Positions 1-13,400 of a stretch of 64,000 bases of DNA are shown piece after piece. The translations under genes were made by a program, and so were the position numbers. Below the pieces are notes generated by a model, which saw only the letters and a list, made by a program, of their open reading frames with translations, did not search any database and was not told the DNA's origin. Position 1 is the stretch's first letter, and each line of letters starts with the position of its first letter. Location: assembly GCA_024449915.1 (NCBI GenBank), contig JAMZAV010000006.1, positions 310,001 to 374,000 of the forward strand, given 5' to 3'. This DNA is from Sweltsa coloradensis (Eukaryota > Arthropoda > Insecta > Plecoptera > Chloroperlidae).

Positions 1-292
1 TAGAGTGCAGCATGCAGAGCTGCAATGTCAGCGGTCAGCTCATTATCTCACACGGCCCAATAAGTAGGAAATAATTATGGTTTTACTAATAGAATCAGTC
101 AACAGAAACACAGTTTTAACTGAAAGCATTACATTTTTTTTTTAAAATCCTGCAAATTTAAGACCATGGTTTTCGGTAAATGGGAAAACTAACTTTCTTA
201 CTGTTTCATGTCCAATACGATACATAGTCTAATTATGTAGGTACCGGTACCACATACTATATATTTTCTACTATGTAATATAATATAAGATG
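1..292. other. No gene seen
   Basis: AT-rich sequence with no convincing reading frame, repeat boundary or RNA gene. Confidence 0.6.
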
Positions 293-411
293 GATTGGAG
301 AAGGGTTGACAGGTTGGGAAAGCAAAGAGAACATAAATTCCAGCCTGAAGGGCTGGGGGCGACAAAACATTTCACCTGCTGATGACAACTGCAGCTAATT
401 TAAAGTTGTTA

Positions 412-463
412 CCTTAATCCACGACGCGTTTCGTCCTTCTGGGACTCATCAGGCAGATGGTGG
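412..463 (-). ncRNA. Hammerhead ribozyme, left arm
   Basis: Read on the minus strand, the core 452-423 contains CTGATGA, a stem II of GTCC/GGAC closing a loop CAGAA, GAAA, then a very short stem III (AC/GT) and the C at 423 after which cleavage would occur. Six base pairs of stem I, including two G-U pairs, form between the bases on each side. All core positions match the hammerhead consensus. Catalysis was not tested. Confidence 0.85.
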
Positions 464-671
464 CCACTACAAATCAGCTAACTACATGCAAACAAAACTC
501 ACAACACATAACCAAACCTGTGGTAGGGCCACGCAAGAAGCAAATTCTGCATGCATGTTGTCATCATCAGCAAGGTTACTTCAAACTCATTCATACTGAG
601 CAACACCGTCAGCACAACCAGTAAGGGGGCTTCCCTCCCAACTCTATTGCTCGGGAGACAAAACATCCATG

Positions 672-746
672 ACTCACCCTGGATTCGAACCAGGACCCTT
701 GGCAACAAGAGAAAAGCTGCCCCTTCTGTTGTTTGGCCAGGGTGCC
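672..746 (-). repeat. tRNA-like module inside the ribozyme palindrome
   Basis: About 75 nt on the minus strand with a consensus B box (GGTTCGAATCC), a T-arm-like hairpin, a CTCTT/AAGGG anticodon-arm-like hairpin and five of seven acceptor pairs. The folds are too degenerate for a working tRNA. It lies upstream of, and on the same strand as, the left ribozyme, so it could act as a Pol III promoter. Confidence 0.55.
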
Positions 747-845
747 TCTTCATTCATACTTAGAGAAAGGGTTACAGATAGGAAGGGTGGAAAGTCACAC
801 AACAGCACAACCAGTGAGGGGGCTTCCCTCCTAGATTCTGGTGCT

Positions 846-915
846 TGGGCGACAAAACAACCATGTCTTAACCTGGATTTGAACCAAGACCCGTGGCAAC
901 GAGATAGGCTGCCCT
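846..915 (-). repeat. Second, more decayed tRNA-like module
   Basis: Direct-repeat partner of the module at 672-746, with a weakened B box (GGTTCAAATCC). Both are followed by the shared stretch that includes the motif GGGGGCTTCCCTCC on the plus strand. Confidence 0.5.
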
Positions 916-1382
916 ACTAATTGTGACTGGGATCAGAAAAAAAAGGAATAGACATTACAAGTTGCAAGCTCTTGGCTATGGCACAGGCACATGTGCTATA
1001 CTAGCTCTTGGCTGCAGGTGAAGAGGTTGAAGGAAAAGAAGAGAAGGGTCTAACAGGTTCATCACCTGCTAGGGCCCCCCAGCAGGAAAAAGAGTTAACC
1101 TTGTAAGGAACAAGGAAACACGGACCCACCAGAGGGTGTAGTAGGCTCGCCCATCTCAACCCCAAAGGTAGAGTCATGGATGTTTTGTCTCCCGAGCACT
1201 AGAGTTGGGAGGAAACCCCCTTACTGGTTGTGCTGACGGTGTGGCTCAGTATGAATGGTGTTTGAAGTAACCATGCTGATGATGACAACATGCATGCAGA
1301 ATTTGCTTCTTGCATGGCCCTACCACAGGTTTGGTTATGTGTTGTGAGTTTTGTTTGCATGTAGTTAGCTGATTTTTAGTGG

Positions 1383-1430
1383 CCACCATCTGCCTGATGA
1401 GTCCCAGAAGGACGAAATGCGTCGTGGATT
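1383..1430 (+). ncRNA. Hammerhead ribozyme, right arm
   Basis: Mirror copy of the left-arm ribozyme, core 1394-1423. CTGATGA, stem II GTCC/GGAC and GAAA are intact. The one core-region change is C to T at 1418, which turns the second stem III pair into T-G. Predicted cleavage is after C1423. Confidence 0.85.
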
Positions 1431-1536
1431 AAGGTAACAACTTTAAATTAGCTGCAGTTGTCATCAGCGGGTGAAAAGTTTTGTCGTTAAATTTAGGTTC
1501 TCTTTGCTTTCCCAACCTGTCAACCCTTCTCCAATC

Positions 1537-4365
1537 TAACTAGCTGATAGCATTTTTCACACTAAAAAATAAATAAAAATAATATAAGATGGAATCATTC
1601 ATTACAAAAAATTTACCTGCCAAAATTGATCTCTTTGGCAAAGTGCTACAGAAAAGAAACAAAATGTGCCAATATGCCATTAAATGGCCCATTGCCATGG
1701 GCACATACAAAGAAAAGTCCCGAGAAATCACATTCATATGTTATGTCCTTTTTGAGAACTTCATTAAATTTTAGAAGTTGTAGGCCGAATGACTAATGAG
1801 AATCGTCAGACGTCAATCACAAGCAAAACCACCAAAAGTAGGGAATACTCAAAATATTAGATTTTGTGATATTGTGCAGGCTTAGTAAATTGATGTAGTT
1901 GTGGATTAAATAATATAAAAATTAATGAAGGAACACATTCCGTAGTTTCACATTTCTAGCAGCCTGTAACTTGTTTGAAACGTAAGCCTGATCAACGTAT
2001 ATTTACCAGCCAGACTAACGTATTCGATTAATATCATGTACAGGCAGCAAAGCAGATTTTGCAACCATTAGGAGCAATTTTTGGGAGTGTACCATAGTTT
2101 TAGCAACAACGCTCTTTTGGCTTACGTTCAAATTTGGGTAGAAGATTACAGTCTTGTTCGGGTAAAAGTACTCGAGTATAGTGTTAACACAGGGTAAGCA
2201 TAAATTACGGTGTGAATAAAAATAAATATTGGCTCCACTATCCACACAACTCATACCTGTTTTGTATGAGGATAAATGAAAATGGATAAACAATGAGTAG
2301 TACAAGCTCGAATGCATGACAGCATGAGTCACGAGATGGTAATTTGCGGATTGCTTTACAGACCTCTTGTATTCACGACATAAATATTAATATGTATGTA
2401 TGAACATGAAAAAAGGTGAAAATAAATAAAAATAGGCCTAACATACTAGGGACCAATTGTTAGTACGCCTATGTAGTACAGTATATGAAAATCAATCCAG
2501 AAATTACAAAATCTATCTCAGCCGGGTATCGAACCCGGGTCTCCTGATTGCCGCTCGGAGGCTCTACTCCTCTTGCTTGTATAATGTATAGCAGTATAGA
2601 CTACATACATTTTATGCTTAGAACTATACTGTTAGTTCAGAGCGTAACATCAAAATAAAGTAGTACAAACTACATGCTATCTATAGCAAACAGATTGTAC
2701 CCCCTAATAAGATTTGCTGCAAACACATAACATAACCTACTCAAAACTCAAAAGTATATGTGCGACTGAGTGGGTAGACTCTGAAGACAAATTTATTTAA
2801 AAAATAATGAAACATCATACCCTTTCCCTATTAGTTTGTTTCCAACCTTTCAACTCTTTTCCTAACATAACCTATGTACTTAACGTTTTAAAGTTCCATA
2901 ACAAGGAAAAAAAGAATATAGCCTAGCTACATGTACATGTAATGAAAATTATTTACAGCACATCAATGCGTTAGGCAGACAAACGGGCCGACTTGCAAAT
3001 TGTCCGGTCCTGGGCTTTGGTTAGGTTACTCGAGACACAGTCTTTATAACTGGGCCCGGGCCTGGCAGGGCCTTCAGAAGTAGGCCCGTGCGGACCTCTA
3101 GTACGCGTATTTCATGCTGTCATACAAAGCAAGCAACGTAGGCCATTATTAAATTAATTAATATCACCATAAGATGGGTGATCTGATAGTGATAGGGAGA
3201 CTTTTCATAACATTCCAAACAAATGCCTCTCCATTCTCCATGCGTATTCTGTGCCATAAAGGTGTACATATTAGGGATGACATCGGGTACAGTACCACTA
3301 GTTAGGATACGTTTTTTGTGTTAAATTGAACGTCAACAACCCAAAACTCACACATTTATTTATAGGAATGAAAGGATGTGACCAACAAAACCATACAATT
3401 GAAATTAAAAAATATGCAGGTTGATGACCCTGAAGTTGGTCAGTTGGGTATTTTCCATGGACAGCAACTATTTCATACAATATAAATGCACAATGTTTTA
3501 GATAAGGCCTAGTTGATGTGCTATAGATAACCTATGGGCCATGGCTTTGTCTGTTTGTCCTTTGCAGTTGCAGTTAAATTTAATTTGATTCATTGTTTGT
3601 AGTAGTACCGGTACCTGGTACTAGCTAGAGTGTTGCTAGTTACGGTAGGTGAAACAAAAAGGTACCTACCATTTATTATTATTTACTGCCACCAAAAACA
3701 GAAACAAACATTTTGCGGTATTTAAAAAAAAAAATCTTACAAGTTTTTTGTTGCGTTTGGGTGAATTTAATTTGTGTTACAAAAATTGTAATACATAGGC
3801 CCAAGTAAAAAATTGAAACTTGATTTTTTTTAAAAGTCAAACTATGCCGGGAGAACACTGCTGAATAGGTCGACAGAAAGTGTTTCCGTTACAATTCATA
3901 ATGTCAACCACAGGCCGATGAGTTCATGCCCACTCAACAGTATTACTATATTATAGAAGTATTGTAGCTAAAGTGTGAAGTACCGTACTACAGATATTGA
4001 TCAGTGAATACCAAAAATAAATAGAAAAACCAGCCTGGGTTGTGAGTTATGAGTGACTTAACTTGTAATGTAAGCATAATAAACCAATCAAACCTTCACC
4101 ACACACCACAGTTCAAAGCTTAAAAGTCTAGACTACTATCAGTTGTTTCAAAAGTGACAGAGGAGGGGGGGGGGGAAGAGGAGAAGGGTTACTTGTGTAA
4201 ATGTAAGGTCTGAAACCACCTGGATTTCAAGTGGTAATAGCCACATTGAATAACAATATCGTGTTCCTTTAAAAGTAGAATCACCTCCTTATTCACGGCG
4301 AGTCCATTTTGACTCTTGTTGCAGACTACGTTTAAAGGTCCGACGTACGTATGGTACTACGTAAT
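1537..4365. other. Intergenic, downstream of NUS1: repeat fragments only
   Basis: No gene seen. Recognisable debris includes a minus-strand tRNA-like B box at about 2520-2570, a SINE 3'-end module at about 2764-2800 (GACTGAGTGGGTAGACTC), and a solitary hAT-like terminus TAGGGATGACATCGGG at about 3270, matching the start of the element at 9296. Confidence 0.6.
2520..2575 (-). repeat. tRNA-derived SINE fragment
   Basis: On the minus strand the sequence carries GGGTTCGATACCC, a good B box, after an anticodon-like arm with an oversized loop. The acceptor stem cannot be formed, so it is a SINE or pseudogene remnant. Confidence 0.45.
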
Positions 4366-4456
4366 TCACTTTCCAAATCTCTGATCACACTTGCTATATG
4401 AATCTAATAACGTTACAAAATCTTTTACTTCTATATTGTGATGACTTTGTAAATGC
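4366..4456 (-). CDS. NUS1: NUS1 exon 4, terminal
   Basis: 91 bp. The acceptor is TTTTTTTGCAG; the first G completes a Ser codon split by intron 3. It encodes 29 residues ending YSKCDQRFGK then TGA. RxG (R-F-G) near the C terminus is the conserved feature of NUS1 subunits, so the open frame is intact to its natural end. Confidence 0.92.
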
Positions 4457-7400
4457 CTGCAAAAAAAGAAAGAACATTAATGCTAAGATTAGGCCTACAC
4501 ACAATATTATTTCAGTGAACTTTGGTTTTGTGGATGAGGTTTCACATTACAATTTACAACCTATTGTCCTACAGCTACACCATCAAAGGTAAAATATTTA
4601 ATAGGCCCCATGACAATTAACAAGATGCAACATTAAATAAATAAAATATGAAAACAACCCATGAGAAAGCCGAATTGACTAGCTAGGAGTATCGACTAAT
4701 CTTTGTCGACGTTAGATTTAGGCCTACTTCACAATATCTAGAGTCTAGCTAGACTTATGATGACACTTAGGCTTACCAACAAGTGAGAACCAAAGAAACA
4801 TTTAAGTCAAGTGCACTTTCCAATAGAGATGCACAATGATAAGGTACGATCGCCGATCGGCATCAAAAGTAAATCAAGGGTAATCTTTTACAGACACCAC
4901 CGACACTCGCTTGGCAAATCTCGGATTAGGCCCCTTTAAAAGTCACACTAAGCTAACACTAAATACACAAAGCTATTCCCAGCGAATTTCAAAGTGTGGA
5001 CGTCTTGCCCTATTTATGTCACTTAAAAAACTGGCCCTAATTGATTTCTACACTAGAAATAAGCCTGCATTAAGGTTATGCAGTGTTTGGTGAATCCAGT
5101 AATAATACAAACCTTGTGTTAGTATTAACTACACCCTGGACCCAGTACTTAAAGTCCCAATAGGCCAAATGCCACGTAAAATAGGGCCGCCATGTTTCCT
5201 CACAGTCAGTTAGATGACGTCAGCGAGTGATAGCGCTGAGAATTAGGGACGAAGTCGGGTACGTGTACGTGTTTCCACTACCCGTTTACCCATAAAACCC
5301 GGTTCCTGAATTGAGGTGTCACATTGAAGGCGGAAGGCTAATGTAAACATGCGCTTTCTTATATCTTTTGTGCTTGGCGGCATTTTTGCTTCGAATTATA
5401 ATGTCCTTTGTTCATGCCGCCGACTTGTGCAGTATGCCGAGTATGCCCCCCCCCCTTCCCTCCTGCCTAAACACTCGTGCGATCTTCCAGAGATTATACT
5501 GCGTAAATAATTACCACAACATCACTTATGTTTTCAATCTGCTAGAAGTCAAAACTTAAAAGCTATCATCCATGGTGATAAACCTTTCCTTATCTTGTTT
5601 ACTCTAATTCGGGCTCCAGTCCCCCAGCCCACGCCCCGCGCCAACGCATCGTGAGTCTTGACCTTGACTTGACTGTGTCAAGATATAAAGCAGATGCGTG
5701 AGTGTTATCTTAATGGCCCGCTGCTGTTCCTTTTTCGTGATTATGAAATACTACTTCATCGGCACGTCATTGTTTATAGAACAGCATTACGTCGACCGAG
5801 ATATTACGATAATTGATGAGTGTGTTTCTTCACAGTTCATTAGACACCCCCACACGATTTTTTTGTGTTACTACCCGGGTAACCCGCGGGTAATGTGGAC
5901 GGGTACCCGGGTCGTAAAAAAGTCGGGTTTCGTCATCCCTACTGAGAATATAGCCACAATGAACCGAATATTCACGAGCGAGGTCGATAACAGTAGGTAT
6001 TTTCCAGACCCCTTGATAACTTATGAACGCTGGTGTACAAGTAGTTTGTGTAAAATTACTACTATTTACTATTTAGGTATTGTGGTTGTAGGCTATGAAG
6101 GTTATTGAGTTTTTACAAGTTTGTTTCTAAAATTGGATTCTAAAGATAGGCCTACACTGGGTCATCTTTCACTCATACTTACGAAAACTCTGTTACTCTC
6201 GTATGCCAAGGCAGGAAGCCATACGTGCTGAACGTTTTACCACAGCACACGGCCAGGTCAACTTCTGGAATGTTGAGTGATTTCTGTAGCATGCTGTTTA
6301 CCAACTTGACGTTTATGTCAGACAGTTTCAGACTGGAAGTCGATATGGGGGAGTTAAGGGTCCTGGCAACATCCACCAAACTGTCCTTGCAATCACTCAA
6401 GGAAAATATATTAATGGTGAGTCTTTGGATATTGTAACCTGCAAATAAAACAACAAATTAGGCCTAGTATAAAAGTAGACTAGGCATATATTAGGTAGGC
6501 CTATACCTATTCTCATTAAAAATTGGTTACTGGCAGTGGTGGCTAGAGAATTATTCCGTAGGGGAGGGGTCTGCAAAAGAAGTGGAACATAGTGCCTGAC
6601 TAGACCTAGTAGTACGACCACAATCTGTGGTGTATTTAGAAATGTAGAATGTGCGAGTGTGTGTGTGTGGGGGGGGGGGGGGGACATTCTAAACTTCCAA
6701 ACATGAACCCTTCTGGGGCAAAAGCCTCAGCCGCCGGAGACGTTTTCCCCAAAGACTTTTGAATAGGGTTGCCGGCCCATTCGATATGATTTGAATATTG
6801 ATAATTGCGCATGTGCAATCGATTATCGATCGATCGATAAACAGGTATTTGTTACGTCGATCGATAATCAAATAAAAATTAGGCCTTTACTTTCTTGCAT
6901 ACCGATGCCGACCGTGGACCTTTTGTGAGTGCATCCTTTTGTTCCTTCTATTTGCTCAAAACGGGGTTTTTCCACGCTAGCGACTTCTTTCACGAGAGTG
7001 CCCCCCTCCTAGGGTTGCCATAAGTCCCGCTTTCAGCAGGACATTAATGATATTCAATTTTAAGCACCTCGTCCCGCCAATACAACAAGCGGGACACAAT
7101 TGTCCCGCATGGTAAAAACAATTTCGATCCCCATGTAGGCCTATTCCTGGTAGTTTTCTGGGTTTTGCACAACAAAAACAACCATATTTTCATTTTCCGG
7201 ACGGAACGTAATCTAGAAGTCTATTTAAAACAAAATCGCCTGCGGTGCTATTGTTGGGGGACTGCATCCTCAAACCCCCATTCTATTTTTGCCCGTAGAG
7301 ATTTGTCTCTCTGCCTTGAGTTTAAATTATGGCAACCTCCCCCCCTCCCCACACGTCACGTGGCTGGCCGGCCCGACGAGAGCGCGCTACGTAGTGTAAA

Positions 7401-10400
7401 CAGATGCTTCCCAGCTCGTGTGTTGTCATTGTGAAGGTCATACTCATGTCGTGCTTCTCGGAAATCTTAGTTCTGTGAAGTTTCATATAAGATTTTGTTG
7501 TTAATTGTCGTTCATTCATTTACGAGATATTATCAGTAATAGGGAATATTCCACTTCCGACAAATACTGTACGAATAGATTTTTTAGAAGAAGTATTTCG
7601 TCCCGATTACAAATATGTACTTTGTTTTTCCGTGAAATAATAATCCAGTGATTTATAGCCGTTTTAAAAGCAGCACTTTTTTAAAGCGGCAAAAACGACT
7701 GTGACGTCAGAACTGTGTTGATCCAACGCCGTCTGGATAAACATACATCCAGACCAAAGATGTTGGAATAGTATTATAGTAGGATCGAGATATACATCAA
7801 GACGGCGGTGTTTTAAACAAAGCAGCGCCTAGCGTAGCCTACAGTAATGTAAACAGATGGTGGACATTTTACATTTAACGCCTAGCCAGAAAACGAGAAA
7901 AGTTGACATTGCAATCAAAAAACAAAACTGAAACAGTCCTAGGTCTAGGCCTAGACGTAGAAAATTATTTATAATACAACAGTCTAGGCCAATCGTTCCT
8001 GTAGGATATAGGCATTGGTATGTGAATACTAAAATTACTCACTTGACAAGCCCTAGGCTTAACTTGCCAACCCTAGGCCTGCACGTTCATGTTCTGACCT
8101 TACTTTGATGACTAATTAAAGCCTATTGTAGATAAAGAATACCATGATAGTCCTAGGCTATGCAAAAACTCAAGACAAAATGCTCGTTATTCTTTTAACA
8201 CAATGATCTCGCGAAATCTCCTGTCACATACGAAAAAAGAAAAACAAAAGACGGTGAAAATGTACATCCCTGTGGAGTTGTTTGTGTTGAGCGGATGGGC
8301 GAGCACCACCGTCTGTATGTAAATATGTACAAATATACGTACATTTAGTTTCCAATTGGCCTTGACTCAACACAGTTATGACGTAGTACCGTCCAAAGAT
8401 GGCGCACGCTCGTTTTTGGCGCGCAAACTGGGGGACCCATTTAATTCTTGTTTAAATTACACAAAAAACATTTTTTTTTAATAAAAAAAAGTGCAGTGAC
8501 TATTAATACATGAAAAAGAATTAAAATAAAATATAAAATATTAAGTGGAATATTCCCTATTCAATGCTCTGATATTTATTAAGGCTACATGACAAGATGA
8601 ATAATATCCGACATTACTTTGGAAGACGATGTAATATGACCAATAGGTCTGAGACAACTGATGAAATAGCCTAATATTATTGTAGCACTACGAAATGAAG
8701 TAAAGCGATACCGAGCTGGCGCGGGCTGGGAAGATACTCGTGTTGACCTTGAGGCGAGGCGGCTGAGGCCACCCAGCAACACACGCACGCCATGCAAGTT
8801 GCCGCAAGAAGGGCAGGGCAGGGGCAATGCGTTGTGCTTCGGACTTCGCGCCTTAGGCTACGCGTGTTGTAGATCTTGCAGTGGACAAATTTTTCACGGA
8901 ATAAAGCAATTAACGTCTTGACTGGAAATATTTTATAAAGTTCTGCAGAGCGAGCAGTTAATTACAAAATTTCGAAAGGCTATCAATCGTTTTGGGAAAT
9001 AATCGTATCCATCGATTTATCGATTATCAAACGGCAACCCTACTTTTGAATGCCTGTAGGCCCTACTCTGAACATGTTTTAAAATTGGATACCTATTAGC
9101 TAACAAAGAGAATGTTAGAATGGTTACAAATAATTAAATTAAATACCCAGTAAATGTTATCATGTAGGGGTCTACCTAGTTCGCGCTCTCTTCCTTTCGA
9201 TCCACTCTCTTATCACACTTTTTGCATAACCTCCCCCCCCCACCCTTGGATAGGCATACTTATTTATGTTCTTGTCAGGTCCAGTGTGTAGCAGGTAGGG
9301 ATGACATCGGGTACTCAGGTGCCCGACTCCTACCCGACTCCTGTTGGAGTCGACTCCATTTTCAAGGAGTCGAGTAAAAAATAAAAATAATTTAAAATTT
9401 TTTTTTTTCTATGATAAATTGAATGAGATTGCACTTGTTGTCTCTTTAGTCGTTATCTTATCTCAAAACGTAAACATAACAAATCAGCGAGAGTTTTGGC
9501 CGGGCCAAGAGACAAGCAAGCTAGTGATACGTAGCGGGTGGAGGATGGGGGGGGGGGGGAATGGTCGGACAGCGTTGTGCAACCCCACTGAAAATCAGTT
9601 ATATAACTGAGTGGGTAGACTCATACAATTTATTTATTATTTATTTAACTAGAGTAGTGGGCTAAAAATAACTTTTGCATAAAAAAATTCAATTTTTTTT
9701 TTTTTTTAATTGCGGATTGGGGAGTTGACTCCTACCCGATTCCCAAGGCTCCGGAGTCGACTCCAATATTTACTACCCGATGTCATCACTAGTAGCAGCA
9801 GGTATAAACACTATAAAGAGGTCGATTTATCTATTTGATGAACCAAAACTACAACCTTGACTAACGTTCAAGTGCTACTCAAGGCGAGAAGGCCTACTAA
9901 CAATTTGACTTATTCTCAATTTGTTAGGTACTTCAAATTCAGGTCAAACCTTAGTCACACCGCCAATCAGAAATCATCCCTCGTTAACCAATAAAATCCT
10001 AGGTTGTTACTTGTCATCTGTTTACAGTCTTAACAACAAAGTTTGAGAACAGCCGGACTGGAGGTCGACTTACCATTAGTTCCATTTCCATTCTTTGTGG
10101 GAACATAATTTGTTAAAGGTGTACAACTATTTCCCCATCTTATTTTATCTAGGCACAGAGTGCCTATTTTGCCCAAATTAGCAATAGATGCACATAGGTC
10201 TGTGTCCGCCTTCTTTAAAAGACCTGTAACAACAAATTATTGTAATGCTAGTAATAATGAGGAATTAAAAATTATATATAAACAAAACAAAAAAATATAC
10301 ATGAATAAATTGAAGGAAGCAAAGAAATCTTCCAACTATAGCTTTATTAAAAATTCAAAAGATAAGGCCAAGGCCGTATGGCGAGTGGTTAAAAATGAAA

Positions 10401-13400
10401 CGTACACTAACAATAAAACTGTAGTTTCAAATATTGAATTAACATCGGGAGATAATGTTTCCACTCCGACCATAATAAAGCCAGAAATTGTAGCAAATAC
10501 TTTTAACCAGGCATTTAGGGATATTTACAAGTCTGTTGACATAAACTCTACCAAAAATAGTATAGATCCATTGATATTGTTTTCTAATGACACTGGGAAT
10601 GTAGCTAACATTTTCACATTTAAACGGGTAACCAAGCAGGAAATCATCAAAATAGTTAGGGAACTGAAAAATACTACTTCCTGTGGGTGGGATGATATAC
10701 CAATAATTTTAGTAAAAAAATGCATATATACAGCATTAAAAAACCTTTAATGAACATCTTTAATTCATCTTATGAAATTGGTATTTTCCCCGACAAACTT
10801 AAATATTCTGACATTGTACCGCTCTTTAAGAATGGGGACAAGCATGATGCAACTAACTATAGGCCTATATCTTTACTCCCAGTTTTCTCAAAGATTTTAG
10901 AAAAACTAACACATAACAGGCTATTGGAATTCCTTGCAACACACAATATATTGAACAAATCACAGCACGGGTTCCAAAAAAATAAATCTACTTTAACAGC
11001 ATTAGGGGATCTTGAAAATCATATTCTAAATGCACTTGATGAGCGAAAATATGCATTGGGAGTATTCTGTGATTTGAGTAAGGCGTTTGATTGTGTAGAC
11101 CATAAGGCATAATATACTGTTTAAGGAAACTGGAACGATATGGCATCAAAGGGACACCTCTGAAGTGGTTGTCATCCTACCTTAAGTCTAGAAAACAAAG
11201 AGTGAAAATAAGTCACTCAAATACAAATGGGAAAACTGAAGTTTACCATTCTGAATGGCTTGAAGTCGAATCGGGCGTTCCCCAGGGGTCCATACTAGGA
11301 CCACTGTTATTCATACTATTTATAAATGATCTCCCAGTGTACATACAAAATTTAAATAAGAACCTAAAGGAACTAATAAAGATAATTCTTTATGCAGATG
11401 ACATATCTGCCTTAATAACAAGTGATAATCTAGCAATTTTAGAACAACTTTCAAATGTAATAGCGAATCAAATACACCAATGGTTAATGGCAAACATACT
11501 TGGATTAAATAAAGAAAAGACTAACTATATTCAATTTCATGTACCGTATATATCAGAAAAATATTAACAACGTTGATTTACATATTTCTAATACCAATCT
11601 AAATCAGGTAATCACATTAAAATTGTTGGGCATTAAAGTTGATGATACACTTAGCTGGTGTCAACACATAGCAGCACTTGGCCCTAAACTGGGCTCTGCA
11701 TGCTATGCATTACGCGTTATAACTGAAACTTCCGGAAAAACTACGGCAAAACTAGCATATCATGCCTATTTTGAGGCCCACATTCGTTATGGAATCAGGA
11801 ATACCACTGTGGGGTAATTCATCGCAGTCTCTCCAATTATTTGTGATTCAAAAAAGGGCGGTAAGGATATTAGCTGGAATTAGATATAGGGATTCTTGCA
11901 AACCTGCATTTAAGAACTTAAATATTCTTACTCTTCCAGGTCTTTACATTTATGAAGTTTTAGCTCTGATAATTAAAAATAGGAATCAAATGCCACTAAA
12001 TAACTCCATACACAAACACAATACTAGACAAAAGGACAATTTCCATATACCAGCTGTACATATTTCTAAATGTAAAAATGGTTCTTATAGCCCTATGATG
12101 GGAATAAAACTTTTTAACTGTTTGCCAAAAGAAATCAGGAACATTTCAGAAATAAATAAATTATGAAATTCCATAAAACTATAGGCCTACCTAATAAATG
12201 GTGTACCGTATTTTATAATGTGGATGATTTTATAAGGAGTGGAAACAGACAAGTAAGGTAGGCTACGATTTTTATTATCTTACAGGACTTTTATTTTATC
12301 GTATTTAGGCCTATTCATTCTGTAAATGTTTGAACTTATACTATCATTGCTGTTACCGGTATGTTATTAGGGTTGCCAACCGTCCGGAATTTCTCCGGAC
12401 AGTCCTGATTTTGATGCCTTTGTCCGGAAAGAGGAATTGCCTCATTCCGGACGGCACTTTGTCCGGAATTTGTGAAAAAGTCATATTTGTACTACATTTT
12501 ATTGAATTTTAGAGCAACCCTTGAAAATTGTGTAACAAATCAACTCGCACCCGTCTTTTAGTACTCGCTCCTAGCGGGAAGGTACTTTCGGCGGGAAGGC
12601 AAGGGGGGTTTGGGGGGCGGAGCCCCCCAACAATAGCGCCGCAGGGGAAAATTTTGAGGTCAGGTTTTATTAAAGAGCGTTTGGTGCGTTTTAGGATAAC
12701 ATAGCGGGCTTAATTCAGTACTGAAAAACTTCAGTATTTATACCGTGAAAACTCGTAAACCACTTGCAGATAAGATAGGCTAAGATAAGAACACTGATGG
12801 TACAAATCATATGCGCCGCATCAACAAAATGCCCAATGACTTATGTTCGCGATCGCGTCTTACAATAATGTGTCTGGCTGTTTACTAGGGATGACGAAAC
12901 CCGACTTTTTTACGACCCGGGTACCCATCCACATTACCCGCGGGTTACCCGGGTAGTAAAACAAAAAAATCGTGTGGGGTGTCTAATGAACTGTGAAGAA
13001 ACACGCTCATCAATTATCCTAATATCTCAGACGTAATGCTGTTCAATAAACAATGACGTGCCGATGAAGTAGTATTTCATAATCACGAAAGAGGAACAGC
13101 AGCGGGCCGTTAAGATAACACTCACTGTTCGGTTGCATCTGCTTTATAACTTGTCACAGTCAAGTCAAGGTCACGACTCACGATGCGTTGGCTCGGGGCG
13201 CGGGAAGGGGGGACTGGAGCCCGAACGAGAGTAAACAAGATAAGGAAAGATTTATCACCATGGGTGATAGCTTTTAAGTTTTGACTTCTAGCAGATTGAA
13301 AACATAAGTGATGTTGTGGTAATTATTTACGCGGTTTAATCTCTGGAAGATCGCACAAGGTGGTTAGGCAGGGGGGGGGTGGGGGGGCATACTCAGCACA

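Larger units (their letters stand above)
293..1536. mobile_element. Palindromic element with a hammerhead ribozyme in each arm
   Basis: Two arms, 293-676 and about 1171-1536, are near-perfect reverse complements apart from a short indel; the spacer is 677-1170. Each arm contains one hammerhead ribozyme reading outward. The spacer and inner arms hold a direct repeat (about 612-735 and 803-915) with tRNA-like B boxes on the minus strand. Hammerheads with very short stem III are known from Penelope-like elements and animal retrozymes, so this may be an inverted pair of such units. No reverse transcriptase is present and the ends lack a clear target duplication. Confidence 0.8.
6764..9042. mobile_element. 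hAT-type composite element, 2.28 kb, with nested insertions
   Basis: Perfect 8-bp duplication CTTTTGAA (6756-6763 and 9043-9050). Termini TAGGGTTGCCGGCC and, inverted, TAGGGTTGCCGTTTG. Subterminal DNA is full of ATCGAT/CGATCG palindromes. Two further elements (7010-7338 and 7542-8557) sit inside it. A GC-rich stretch near 8700-8870 may be old promoter sequence. It lies in NUS1 intron 2. No transposase recognised. Confidence 0.8.

Noticed and set aside
5698..6108. 136-residue plus-strand open frame
   Set aside because: It runs from inside the hAT element across its terminus and target duplication into NUS1 intron 3, so it is not a gene.
10160..10245. Start of a plus-strand open frame (MPILPKLAIDAHR...)
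   Set aside because: This part is the antisense of NUS1 exon 2. The LINE coding sequence begins only after it.
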